A stretch of DNA of 64,000 nt from Diphasiastrum complanatum. Its lineage: Eukaryota; Streptophyta; Lycopodiopsida; Lycopodiales; Lycopodiaceae. The stretch covers positions 43,651,054 to 43,715,053 of the forward strand of contig CM055109.1 of NCBI GenBank assembly GCA_029204225.1, written 5' to 3'. Every line of letters begins with the position of its first letter. The first letter of the stretch is position 1. This document shows positions 26,785 to 37,810 of this stretch, piece by piece. Position numbers and translations under genes: made by a program. Under the pieces are notes generated by a model. The model searched no databases. It was not told where the DNA came from and saw nothing but the letters and a program-made list of their open reading frames with translations.

Positions 26785-28348
26785 GTGTAGTGCTTTGAGT
26801 GATGAACTAGCATGCATTATTGAAAGCATTAAGGATGTGGAGCTTGTTCAAGTTGTTCTCAATTGCTTGTTGGATGATCATGCTAATTTGGTGCAAAGTT
26901 TTGCTATTCAAAAGACATTGCCAAGTATGGAGGACTTGCAAGAGGTCTTGGTGGCTGAAGAGTATAGAATCCAAGCAAGAAGAAGATCATCTTCTACATC
27001 TCAAGTTGGAGACTATGTTCTCAAAAGGCAAGTTCAAGGGCAAAGGCAAAAGCAAATGGTCAAAAGGGCAAGATCCAGGTGAGCCTTTTACTTTTGTTGG
27101 CAAGAAGAACAAAAAATCCAAGCAAAATGTTTCTATTGTGGATTTCAACTCATTCTATTGAGGGAGGTGAAGTCAAGTTGCTGACCAATGTTCTCCATAT
27201 TCCAAATCTGACCAAAAATATGCTCTCAGCTAGCAAAATCATAGATTTGGGTCGAAGGGTAGAATTCAACACAAACGGCTACACCATTTTTGACAAATCT
27301 CGGAAAGCTCTAGCTTTTGAAAAAAGGAGTGGCAATCTTTACAAAATCAGCCACTACAATTCTTCTATTTGCCAAACACTTTATGCATCCACTTCTGAAT
27401 GAACTGGTATGCTTTGGCATTTCATATAAGGCCACCTCGATTCCAATTGTATTCAACAACTATCAAAACAGAATTTAGTACAAGATCTACCCACAACTAG
27501 CAAATTCGATACTCCATGTAAAAGTTGTATAATCAACAAGCATGCTAGAAGTCCTTCCATTTCTGATACAATCCATACTTCTAGAAATTTGCTAGATTTT
27601 GTACACATGGACATTTGTGGTCCTATGCAGACCATTTCCACAAGGGGAGCTGTCTATTTTCTGACTTTTATTGATGACTTCTCTCAGAGGATTGCAACTT
27701 ATTTTCTGAAGGAAAAATTCGGTACCTTCAATTTTCCAAGTAGTTCAAAACATCAGCAAAAAATTCGACTCAGAGAAGAATCAAAGCTCTACGTTCTTAT
27801 GGAGGAGGAGTATTTATCTCCACCGAGTTCAAAGCTTTTTGCAAGGCCAATGGAATACACCTACAACAATCCACAACAAGCTACTCACCTTAGTCCAATG
27901 GTGTAGCTCAAAGACTCAAATTTTTTTTTACAAGCAGAGATGTCATTTTTCTAGAAGACCAATTTTTTGACCACAAAGAAAAAGCTACAGCAAATTTCGA
28001 CCCAAGTATTGAACATCAGAATTCCAATTCAATGGTCAAACAGTCAAAAATTGATATTGACTCAAAAAATGATTTAAAATCTCAACAGATCGAATCACAT
28101 CAGAGGATCGAATTTCAAATCCGAAGATCTAATAGATCCAAGCAGCCTCCATCCAGATTTATGGATGATCCAGCCTACTACTTTGTGTAGGAAATCTTCC
28201 AACCCACTATAGTCTCAGAATCTAGAAATCGACCTAGCAGGACAAATCTCAAAAAAGCAGATTACTTCACAAGGGCTTTGTCATCTCATATTCAACGATA
28301 TGTTAAATCTAAAGATCAAAGCTTTCTAGGATCCACATTAAGGTGGAG
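26785..28348 (+). mobile_element. Chimeric Copia remnant: E-type gag joined to C-type protease/integrase
   Basis: 26,785-27,141 matches the gag of element E (ELVQVVLNCLLDDHANLVQSF, then KFKGKGKSKWSKGQ). At about 27,142, inside the zinc knuckle codons, the sequence switches to the element-C family: pre-integrase (NVLHIPNLTKNMLSASKI, 27,170-27,400), integrase start (LDFVHMDICGPMQTI and FIDDFSQR, 27,589-27,720) and a broken linker. RT and RNase H are deleted. A pol C-terminal scrap (ADYFTRALSSHIQRY) precedes the polypurine tract TTAAGGTGGAG at 28,338-28,348. Confidence 0.8.
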
Positions 28349-29378
28349 TGTTGGAATTTGATGCTCAACCTCAAATCCATTCATTAATGAGCATCTTGAA
28401 AGTTGTATAAAACCCAGAAAAATAAGGCTCAAATTTTCGAGCAAAAGATCGAACAATTCAGGATCAAATTTTATAGAACTTTTTGATACTGGATCAACTC
28501 AAAAAATTCTATATTTTTTGAGTCAGTATATATTTTTTCGAGTCATTGTACATTTTTTTGATACTTGTAAATTTCTATATTGTCGGTCTAAAATATGTGA
28601 TGCAACGTCTTCACGTTAACAGTCTACCTACTTTGTACATTCAAAAGTGGTTGTAATAAATGAGACAGATAGCATATGCTAGTTTGATATTTAGCAAGAA
28701 GAACATATTTTGTAATAGACCTATAAGTTGTGGATAGGAAGTTAGTTAAGGTCTAATCTTCATCAGAAAACTTCTAATGTGCCTAATCCGCCACTCTTGT
28801 AATCTAAGATTAGTTATAGATTGTTTAATCTATCTAATCAAAAATGTTACTCTGAATATATGTATTGCTAGACACATAAACAAGAAGACAGTCATGGACA
28901 CAGAGTGAGTTTACAGATTAGTAGTAGTTAATCATATTGTTCGTGAGAGAAAACATCTTTCTCATGCCAACGCACTGATCTGGGAAACGAACAGCGCTGA
29001 AGAAAGATATTGTAAATTCAGTTTTGATAATAGAAGTGATTTTCTCAATGCCCTGTTCTGTGATGTGTATGATCTACAATATTGGAATGCATGCTAGTAG
29101 TAGATAGATTTTCGCTATTGTTTTACTCAACATTATCTGTTGTTTACAACTGTAATTTTTACAACATATCGTCAGAAGCAATCTGGGGCTTGGAAGAGAA
29201 TTAGACCGCAGTCAGTAGTAGTAGCTACTCCTGCCAAGTCGGCTCTATCTGGCCTTCATTGCTAAGAATGTCACAAACTCCCATCAACAAAGCTGTTTCA
29301 TTCCATAATTGATTTTGTTCACGTTTCGTTTCATTTCGTTTCGTTTCGCTTCGATTTGTTTCGCTTCGATTATCGTCA
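28349..29378 (+). repeat. Element-C-type 3' LTR fused to a second LTR part
   Basis: TGTTGGAATTTGATGC at 28,349 begins an LTR similar to that of element C until about 28,780. The following 600 bp are unrelated to element C and end ATCGTCA at 29,378 just before a primer-binding site, so they are the end of some 5' LTR. Either this is one LTR of a diverged subfamily or two joined halves. Confidence 0.6.
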
Positions 29379-29379
29379 G

Positions 29380-29391
29380 TGGTATCAGAGC
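29380..29391 (+). other. Primer-binding site
   Basis: TGGTATCAGAGC, perfect complement of the 3' end of initiator tRNA-Met, 1 bp after an LTR end. The element body that should follow on + is absent; instead a minus-strand ORF ends at 29,402. Confidence 0.8.
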
Positions 29392-29401
29392 TCGATTCGT
29401 T

Positions 29402-30452
29402 TCATTTTATTTCGCTTCGTTCCGATTTCACTTCAGTAATGAGCAGGGTAGTTAGTGTTTGAGATAGTGAAATGGTAGGAGGAGGAGATGTTGCCTGCAC
29501 TATTGAGGTTCCCTGAGTGGCTTGGACCCCTCTAGAGCCAGATGCGCCTACATCCCAAGAGTTGCCTACTACTACTACCGCTCGTCGTCTTGTTGTAGCC
29601 TGTTGGAGGAGGGCTTCATGTTGTGCTAGTACCTCCTTTGGGACCTGAGAAGGTCTAAGGCTCTTGTCGGATTCAGCGTATGTGGCTCCTATGTCATTGG
29701 ATAAAATATCTGGAGCAATGTTGGCATCAGTACTAACCGCCTTGCCTTTCTGTTTCTTGGTGGGTGGTGTCGGTGTGATAACTGCTACTTGTGGGCTACC
29801 TCGCTTTCTGGTGCTAGGGAACAATGTCTCTAGGTCCTTGAGAGTGACGGTTGTCTTGTGTCCCATGTGTTGCTAGACTATCATATGCAGAAGATAACCA
29901 CATTTAGTGGTATCCTTACATTGTTTGAGGGCCAAGCAAAGTTTGTCAGCGATCTTTTCTGTCCATTTAAAGGTGTGAGTGGGGTCGTTCAGCTTCATGG
30001 TCAACGCAAAGAGGTCGCTTGGTGGAATGCGATCCATGCGAACTATGTGTACCTCAGTCAAAATCTGAAGAATTTCTGCCGCGACTCGTAAACTTCTTGA
30101 AGTAGTTCTGGTCATAGCTAGTGCCCTTGCCCTAGATTGACTCGCCAGAATCTGGAAATCCAATTAGTTGGATCCTGGCAGGTGCAATATCAATAGTGAT
30201 GTAATTGCCATCCTTGGAAGGAATGTGAAATGAGTGGAATTCATTTGAGTAGGAGGAGTAGGCAGCACAAATTAGACTCTCATGTTGTTGTTCAGGAAGA
30301 TGCAGTAGCTTAAAACCAAGATGGTGGAGAATGTCGTTGGCTAATCGCATTGTGTCAGAGTGGCTCTTGACTTCTAATAAAAATAAGTTGCTCGTGTAAG
30401 GCTTGGGGACCTTATGGCGATGCAGAGAGAGTGCGGGGTCTTGAGAAGCCAT
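29402..30452 (-). pseudogene. Extra ORF downstream of Gypsy integrase (function unknown, frameshifted)
   Basis: Three stretches read as one protein of about 345 residues: 30,452-30,132 (starts MASQDPALSLHRHKVPK), 30,163-29,873 after a one-step frame change, and 29,866-29,402 after an in-frame TAG (about 29,873). The middle part is helical (EILQILTEVHIVRMDRI, FKWTEKIADKLCLALKQ). The end is low-complexity with a basic PTKKQKGKAV motif. A TATATATAG box lies about 100 bp upstream of the ATG (about 30,563-30,575). It is on the same strand as, and follows, the Gypsy integrase, so it is probably an additional ORF of that element. I recognise no domain. Confidence 0.5.
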
Positions 30453-30599
30453 GATAGCAGTGATTCTAGATTGTACTGAAAGTTTTGAAAATTCTAAAAA
30501 ATTTCAGCATGAACTTGGGAGCAGAAATCTAGAATGGATTTGTGGAGAAGATGGGTGAGGCCTATATATAGACTTTTTTTTATAGGAATTTGCAAATTC

Positions 30600-31128
30600 A
30601 CCTAGAAATCATCCTCGGAGTCCATAATTTCCTAATGAGATTCGTGAATTTTGAGGCACTGTTTTGAGGGTTGGCGAGTTCGTATGAGTGATGTTTTTGT
30701 ACAAAATTGACAAAGATGGCTGACAATACAAAAATTTGTCTGATCAGAATTCGCGGAGATGATAGCGAAATCGTGGGAGATGATTTTGAGGCTCAGTGAA
30801 TTACCTACAAATTTTGTCAGGGAGGATCTAATGCAAAAAACTGATTTCTTGCTATTTGTGAAAAGTTTGTCTTCGAGACAAAATTCGTGGAGGTCAAAAA
30901 TAAATCTTGCATACTAAAATGGTGGCTGGGCAAATTCTATCTGAGGTGGTTTTCAGACAAACGTTCTAAAAAGAATGATTCTTGTGGTTTTCACAGAAAA
31001 AGATTGATTGTATGTCTGATCCGGTGATATCTTGATTTTTTGAAACAAGATAACAGAACAAAAAAATGTTGAAATGGCAAGCAGACAATAAAAAATAGTA
31101 AGGAAGAAAAATTAGAAAATAAAACAAC
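30600..31128. other. Spacer between Gypsy integrase and extra ORF
   Basis: AT-rich, no coding signal. Probably internal noncoding sequence of the Gypsy element, with the presumed promoter of the extra ORF at its left edge. Confidence 0.4.
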
Positions 31129-32387
31129 TTAATACATATCAAGATAAAAATAGGGCTCATTGTACTTTCTCAGTCTGCTCCCATTTACCACAATGTCTAA
31201 AATATCGTCGTGTAAAATTTGGAGTTGTACATATCCAAAGGCAAATATTTTTTGAATGATATAAGGTCCTTGGCTAGAAAATTTGAGTTTGCCTTTAAAT
31301 GCTTTGGCCCTTATCCTTGACCTGGAATTCTTTGAGTTCCAAGGATCGATCATGGCATATCTTTTGTCGACTTTTGTGGACTTGTTGAGCATGGATGCTG
31401 ATCTGACGTGTTTCACACAATTGTTCCAGATGAAATAACCTATTTGCTAGGATCTGTTGATTATCTAGCTCAAGATTATAGGCCACTCAAAGAGATGGAA
31501 TATGGAATTCTACAGGCATAATGGCTTCTTGGCCATATACTAGTTGAAAAGAGGTTAAGCATGTGGCTCACTTCAGGATAGCGCGGTAGGCCCATAGAGC
31601 AGCATGAAGTTTTTGTTCCCAATCGGATTGGCTGAATTCGATGATTTTGGTGAGAATGCCACATAAGATTTTGTTTGTGGATTCCGACTAGCCATTGCAT
31701 CATGGATAATATGGGGAACTTTTGCGACGAATCACAAAAAAATTGGAAAGTATATATGTTATGACAGAGTTAAGAAAATGTGTAATCCTATCGCTGATAA
31801 GTTCTAGAGGACATCCGAAACGAATGATAACCTGTTCATAGAAAAAATTTACAGTAGAACGAGCATTAGCATTGCGAACAGCTCTTGCTTTAGCCCATTT
31901 GGTACAATAGTCCATGGCTACTACGATATATCGTTATTGAGTGTGTCAAACAGCAGGACTAATGGGCCCAACATAATCAATTTTCCATTTCTGGAAAGCT
32001 TGATCAGTTGTGACAGGGTGTAAAGGCATGTAGTCAGTCTTTTGAAATCGTTTTGTTCGTTGACAAAATCACAGGCCTTAGTGTAGGTGTGCGTATCTTT
32101 AAAAAGAGTTGGCCACCAAAATACTGCCAAGAGGATTTTCTTAGCAGTCATGTCGAAAGAGAAATGGCTTGCTCCAACACCTTTATGAGTGAGAGAGATA
32201 ACAGAGGGTATTTCACCTTCAGTAAGACAATGTCGGATAATTCCATCTAACCCTTGCTTGTAAAGTTTTTCTGCAATTAACATATAAGGTTTGGTTTTGA
32301 GGACCAACGCATGTTGTTCGGGTTTAGATAAGGTTGGATCCATCTGCCCTGAAGTTAGATATTCTGTGATTTCCTTGGTCCACACGG
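31129..32387 (-). pseudogene. Gypsy integrase (N-terminal zinc, core and C-terminal parts)
   Basis: From right to left: H2C2-type region THKGVGASHFSFDMTAKK ... FWWPTLFKD ... CDFVNEQ (usual HxxxxGH...WPxMxxD...CxxCQ; second Cys lost), the core MDYCTKWAKARAVRNANA (usual MDYFTKWVEA) and FGCPLELISDRITHF (usual FGxPxxIxSDxGxxF), then DNQQILANRLFHLEQL and the C-terminal KAFKGKLKFSSQGPYIIQK barrel. Many stops and frame changes. The right edge at about 32,387 is cut by a plus-strand Copia fragment. Confidence 0.85.
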
Positions 32388-33118
32388 GTGTAGAGTCACC
32401 AGGTAAAAAGCTTTCTAAGCTTGATGAGTCACAGTCATTTGATGCTACGCTGTATAGACAGTTAGTAGGGAGCTTGATTTACCTTACCACGACTAGACCA
32501 GATATATGCTATGTTGTTGGCATTGTAAGTCAGTTTATGGCAGCACCTACGGAAATGCATTGGAAGGCAGCTAAACTCATTTTGCGTTATGTGAAAGGCA
32601 CTTCAGAGTATGGCTTGATTTACAGGAAGCATGATGGTTTACCTAAATTGTGTGGCTTTGTGGATGCGGATTGGGGAGGTGACTATGATGATCGTAGATC
32701 CACCACAGGGTATGTATTCCAGTTTTGTGGTAGTTGTTTTTCCTGGTCCAGTAAGAAGCAAAGTACAATTGCTCTTTCCACCACAGAAGCAGAGTATAAG
32801 GCAATGTGTAGTGCAGCACATGAAGCTATATGGTTGAGACAAATCTTGGAAGAAATTGGCATGAGGCAAAAAAATCCCACGACTTTACATAGCGACAGTC
32901 AGAGCGGCATTCAGATAGCAAAGAATCCAGTGTTCCATGCGAGAACTAAACACATTGAGATTCAGTATCACTTTATACGTGAGAGGCTGCTGAGTCGTGA
33001 AATTTATGTTGTTCATTGTAGCACAGAAGAACAACTAGCTGATATTTTCACTAAGCCACTTACTGGAGAAAAGTTTGATAAGTTTAGATCAAAGCTTTCT
33101 ATACTTAAAGTTTGTTGA
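32388..33118 (+). pseudogene. Copia RT end and RNase H fragment (intact frame)
   Basis: Open to the TGA at 33,118. The Copia part begins near KLSKLDESQSFDATLYRQL and has LVGSLIYLTTTRPDICY, FVDADWGGDYDDRRSTTGY, SSKKQSTIALSTTEAEYKAM, HSDSQSGIQIAKNPVFHART and EEQLADIFTKPL, so all RNase H acidic positions (D, E, D) are kept. The first 30 or so codons of the same frame come from antisense Gypsy integrase. It is a 5'-truncated fragment of another Copia lineage, younger than its neighbours judging by its clean frame. Confidence 0.87.
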
Positions 33119-33440
33119 CTTCAAAGCTATGTATATGACTGTATAAAAAGTAGACTCTACTATAAGAGAGAGAGTTAGAATTAAAGTAGAATCACTGTGT
33201 TACTGTACAGTGGGTCCTATCAATGGATAAGGATCAGTTGGCCTCGCCACGAGGCAAGTCAACGGGACACGCGTCCCGCCAACGACAACCTGGGTCATGC
33301 ATGGGTTGCCTGAGTGAACAACTATATGTACAGTGTAATTTCATTTTGAGAAATACAGTTGCTATGTGAGCTTGCTGTGGAGAGTGTTTTATGTCTGTGT
33401 TACTGTGTAGCATGATCTGTGTTCCTGTGCAAAGCAAATT
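33119..33440 (+). repeat. Probable LTR portion following the Copia fragment
   Basis: Noncoding sequence after pol that includes a purine run (AAGAGAGAGAG, about 33,160) and two perfect hairpins: GCCTCG/CGAGGC near 33,241-33,255 and GGGACACGCGTCCC near 33,265-33,278. The LTR boundaries cannot be set. Confidence 0.4.
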
Positions 33441-33639
33441 CTAAATGTTCTACCATGTCAAATGACCGGATTATCCATGGAACCTTTGTGAGGAAGAAAT
33501 AATTTTTCAAATTGATGATGAGATCCTCCATGATGTGCCACCACTCCCTCATCCGCACACCTCACGTCCTCCAAAGCCACAACCACGTGGCCATACCATG
33601 AAGGAAAAGATGAAGAAACCTCTTCAAATTCAGCTGCCT

Positions 33640-33960
33640 GGAGACCTTACCACTGCTAGGGAGGTTCTTGAGATTGCATCTGTTCATACACCATCTCTCG
33701 AACCTCCCAAATCACCCCTCTTTGGTTGTTCCATAGAGTACCATCGGGAATAGTCGGAGCTTTTCGATTTCAAAGGTATCTCCATAGAAACGGCATGCAT
33801 TATCAAAGTCTTGGACAAATCTAACTGGGTCAGATTCTCCATCATTCTTTGTTGCATCGATACGTGGAATTCTTCGTTCTAGTCATAGAGGACCCGGATT
33901 GGGAGATTTAACACAATCTTGAAACATGATGCAGTATAAGGAGTCGAGTAACGGTACAGA
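33640..33960 (-). pseudogene. Gypsy gag remnant
   Basis: The minus-strand frame reads DPVRFVQDFDNACRFYGD and KLRLFPMVLYGTTKEGWF, resembling the retrotransposon gag core (usual KLRLFPxSLxGxAxxWF). It is flanked by stops. Together with the integrase at 31.1-32.4 kb it defines a minus-strand Gypsy whose protease-RT-RNase H part was replaced by the plus-strand Copia fragment. Confidence 0.6.
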
Positions 33961-34679
33961 TGATCAGGACAGTACTGTACTTGGCCGAAGTAAAAAATGA
34001 TAGTTTTCTTGCATAATGGAGAAGTTTGAGAAAAAAACTGAACTTTTGTGCAGTAATAGAATTTGTGGACATGCCTAGAAATTGTGGACAGTGAGATGAA
34101 TCCAACTTCAGTACTCGCGAATTCTGACAAGGGGTGCTTTTTGTCAAAATACTGATTTTTTTATGTTTTTTTAAGAATTTATTATGGATAGAATTCACAG
34201 AGGGTACAGAGAAATCGTGCTCACTGTGGGCAATTTTGTGGTATGACTAGTGATTACTGATACTGAGTTTTGCTGAACAACAAGAAAAATAGTGAAAATG
34301 GTGACTTTTTGACAAAAAACAGGCTAAATCTGTGAGATAGATTTTGCGGAGCTGCTGGAGGGCTAATCTTTGATAGATCTAGCCTCAGTGAAGCCGACAA
34401 ATTCTAAGCCCAAGATTTGGTTGGAAAACAATGGATTTTGATAGTATATCAAGGTGTTTTCACATAATCTGAACAGGGTCGGAATTCGCGGAGGTGATAA
34501 AATGGAAGATCAGGGTTTGTTATGGCTATAGACAGACCGACGAATTCGATATACCTGTTTGGTTGAAAAAAATGTCACGTGGGTCACTTCTTTCAAAGAA
34601 AATGCCCAAGTTGACACTTTTGTTGTTCCCCCCCGGCTTGATAGGTTGCTCCGCAGCTCATTGAGGACCTGGAGAGAAG
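33961..34679. other. Probable Gypsy leader region
   Basis: AT-rich, no conserved coding motif. It lies between the Gypsy LTR and gag on -, the place of a 5' leader. A poly-C/G stretch occurs near 34,630. Confidence 0.4.
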
Positions 34680-35576
34680 TCTCATGATGTGGTGTGAAGG
34701 TAAAAAGCAAGCAAGCATACACACAAACATGGAAGTGAAAAAACGAAAAGAAAAAAGAAAGCTAGCTTCAAACGAAAATAGATAACAAGGATGGAAGCAC
34801 TAAGGCTTACCCAACCGGAACTAAAATGAAAGTAACTAAAACAACAAACAATAAATCCTTACTAAGGCTTACCCAATTAGCAAGGTTACTGAACTAGATC
34901 CTAAATTAACACCCAAAAGGGAGGTAGAAATAATAAAGTGCAGCTAACTAAATTATCAACAAATAAACACATGCCCCAATACACACCAATGACAAGAGGA
35001 GGCCCGTGCACCTTCGCTCAAGCTATGCACCTTCCCAAAGGGAACACAAATGAAAGAGAATGATGGCCTCAAAAAAAGAGAGCAAGATAGCTTAATCTCA
35101 AAAGTGTTGTGTACATGGCAAATACCTCTTCTTTTATAGCAAGGAGGGTCTTCCATAAGTATTCACTAACTTATGGGATTAATTTAAAACTAGCCATTCT
35201 AGAACTCCTAACTTAGGACTTAGAACTTTAAAAGTTTATAACTTTGAAACTTAAGATAAGTTAAGACAAATATTTCTAAGCTTAAGTTTCTTAAGTCTAA
35301 GTTCTAATCCTAAGTTTAAGTTATTATTTTATTATTTTAAGCTTCTACCCATGGACTTACAAAACACATGCCATAGTAGAAGTTTATTATCAAATACTCA
35401 TGGGCTTACAAAACACATGCCACAGAGTTTTTTTTTTTTTTTTAAATTTTCTCTGTGTTTGCACAGATGCTAGTAGAAGTTTATTGGAAAATACTCATAC
35501 GTGGGCTTACAAAACACATGCCACGGAGTTTTATTTTATTTTTTATATTTTCTCTGTGTTTGCACAGTTGCTGACA
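34680..35576 (-). repeat. Gypsy-type LTR, inverted relative of 24,893-25,804
   Basis: Starts on - with TGTCAGCAACTGTGC at 35,576 and matches the plus-strand LTR at 24.9 kb, including the internal tandem duplication (35,380-35,576). Clear similarity runs to about 34,766; a weaker match (CACCACATCATGAG) suggests the end is near 34,680. Its 5' end abuts Copia RNase H at TATGTCAGAA. Confidence 0.82.
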
Positions 35577-36015
35577 TTCTGACATAGCGATACTTAATTT
35601 CAATGTGCTTACTCCTAGAATGAAACTGAGGTTGGTTGATAAAGCAATGACACTTTGATTGTCACAAAATAGGATTGTCAGGGCATATTGATTCAGACTG
35701 ATATCTAGAAGTAAGTTTCTCAACCATATTGTTTCCTTTGTAGCTTGAGAGGCTGCGATATACTTTGATTCACTGGAAGATAGAGGTGTCTACATCTCCT
35801 GCCCAACTTGCATCTGAAAAACCATTGAGAATATTGAGTTTGTCATTGTTGACTCCTTTATAACAAATGCAAAAGTCCATAGTAGCTCAAAGATATCTCA
35901 TGACTCTGATAAGAGCCTTCCAATGTGTTATACTAGGATTGGTCATATACTAGCTGTTACGGCCATATTCAGCTAAGGACATGGTATAGTCCTAATATGA
36001 TAGATCAGCCCTCCA
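35577..36015 (-). pseudogene. Copia RNase H fragment (upstream half of interrupted pol)
   Basis: Encodes NLLLDISLNQYALTILFCDN, then QSVIALSTN, and ends at TATGTCAGAA, where the Gypsy LTR begins. Further right, degraded WKALIRVMRYL-like sequence (about 35,880-35,930) is still recognisable. It is closely related to 42,500-42,960. Confidence 0.8.
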
Positions 36016-36039
36016 GTGTTCAAGATTATTGGTCATGCC

Positions 36040-36385
36040 CACAACAACAAAATACGCGATTTTCGACACAGGGTCCCGACGGATTCAAAAAAAATTCATA
36101 CTCTATCGGAGTAATACGTCGGATTCCGATACAAACAAAAATAAATAAATAAATAAAATACATAAAAATTGCCGAAAAAAAAATTTGCCAAATTTTTTTT
36201 TTTTTTACGAACGCCGGAATCCGACATCCAATGAATATGTCGGAATCTGACATCCCATTTCGAAGATTGCAACTTTTTAATTGATGACGTCACATGTCCG
36301 TGCATAAAAAAAAAAAAGCATAAAGCGGACGTTGGAGTCCGACGCATAATATAGATGTCGAAATCCGACGTCCGTGACTGACTAT
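36040..36385. repeat. Cluster of palindromic TCGGAnTCCGA motifs
   Basis: At least five copies of a self-complementary motif related to GTCGGAATCCGAC occur (near 36,116, 36,214, 36,238, 36,330 and 36,357), separated by A-rich spacers. No coding. It looks like a short inverted-repeat (MITE-like) element or a piece of one; ends not defined. Confidence 0.5.
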
Positions 36386-37810
36386 CAATTCCATTTGTCT
36401 CATTCCAAGTACTATTCTTTTGTTTTGTTATGTGCAACTAAGATTTCTTTCTTTGTAACTTTTTATTGTATACTATCTTCCTTGTATTGTATATTTTGCG
36501 TAGTTAAACACAAACATGTGTCTTAGTGATATATGATCGTGAGCGAATGAGATAGAAAGAGAAGGATGTGTGTGGGAGAGAGAGAGCAAGAAAAATATAG
36601 ATAGAAGAGTTTGATTTAATGTTATGTTCTTTGTAGATTAGTAGGATTTAGATTTAATGTTATGTTCTTTGTGAAATAGTGTAAGATTGAGAGCTCTTGA
36701 GGTTTGAATGAAGATCATAACCAGCTCCACCATCAAAGATGTAGAGCTACCACTTTTTCTCACTGATTGATCCAGTATGGCTATCTTGTTGCTACTCCCT
36801 ATTGAGCCATAAAGGGTAATCTGTCGCTCCCTGATACATGTAAAATGAGATATTAGCTAGAGAAAGCTAGTGAAGCGTGCTTAGTATGATGGCATTTCTT
36901 TTGAAAATTAGAACTCAAAATGAACTTTGAAGAGTGCCATTGACTCATTATCTCCATTAAAAGCTTGAGATATCTTGGCTATGGAGCGCTTAATTATCTC
37001 TAATCTGTGAGTTAGAATCCAATTTTCCTTGTAAGATTTGGAGAGCTGGCCTATCATCACTGCCAGATGAGTGAGCCATCTAACCATTCAATCATGTTAT
37101 AGCTGCTGAGGAATTGAACGTTGACTTACAAAGTACTGAAGCAAAAGAGAGTTGAGAGATGTGATTATTATCATTGCTACCTCTAGAACACATTTGACCA
37201 TCGCTGCTACTACTTTGCAAGCCTTCACTACGCCTATGAGTATTAGATATTAAGGAAAGCCATCACTAAGCTAGTTGTCAGATCAGAGACTCAAATAACT
37301 GAGCCTTCACGACCATGAAAAGGGAGCTTGCAGCCGTTGTCTAAAGTTGATCTATCAACGACCATTGAGAACTCACTGATTTATTGTCAATGAGAGCCCT
37401 CATGGTTGTTCTAGTTGAGAGCAGTTCTGTCCTAGCAAAGGATAGAAGCAAAGTGACATTTAACATTGTAGAATCAATTGAAGCATTCATGACTAGCACT
37501 TCTTTGCTTTCTGGCTACATGCATATGCACTCACAAATAGGTTTGGCTTTATCTATTTTCAGTTCATTTCCTGTATGTCATTTTTCGTAACCATTTATTT
37601 TTTGTATGCACTTCCTGTCAATTGGAGTATGTTTGGTTGCAATTTATGCTAGTTTCCATACCAATTAACGAATGGGTTTGTAGTGTATTAGTGACTTGAT
37701 TAATATTGTGAATCATAGTTGATCTAAATATTCATTCTACATGTTTGAAACGATTGTAAGAGGTTAGTTGCTATGTAGCACTATATGCCATGCATAGTAT
37801 ATTTGCAGTT
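36386..37810. other. Unassigned
   Basis: AT-rich sequence without a recognisable gene, LTR end or RNA gene. Confidence 0.5.

Noticed and set aside
33535-33753. Plus-strand proline-rich frame of 72 codons
   Set aside because: The opposite strand carries a Gypsy gag motif (KLRLFPMVLYGTT), so this is its shadow.
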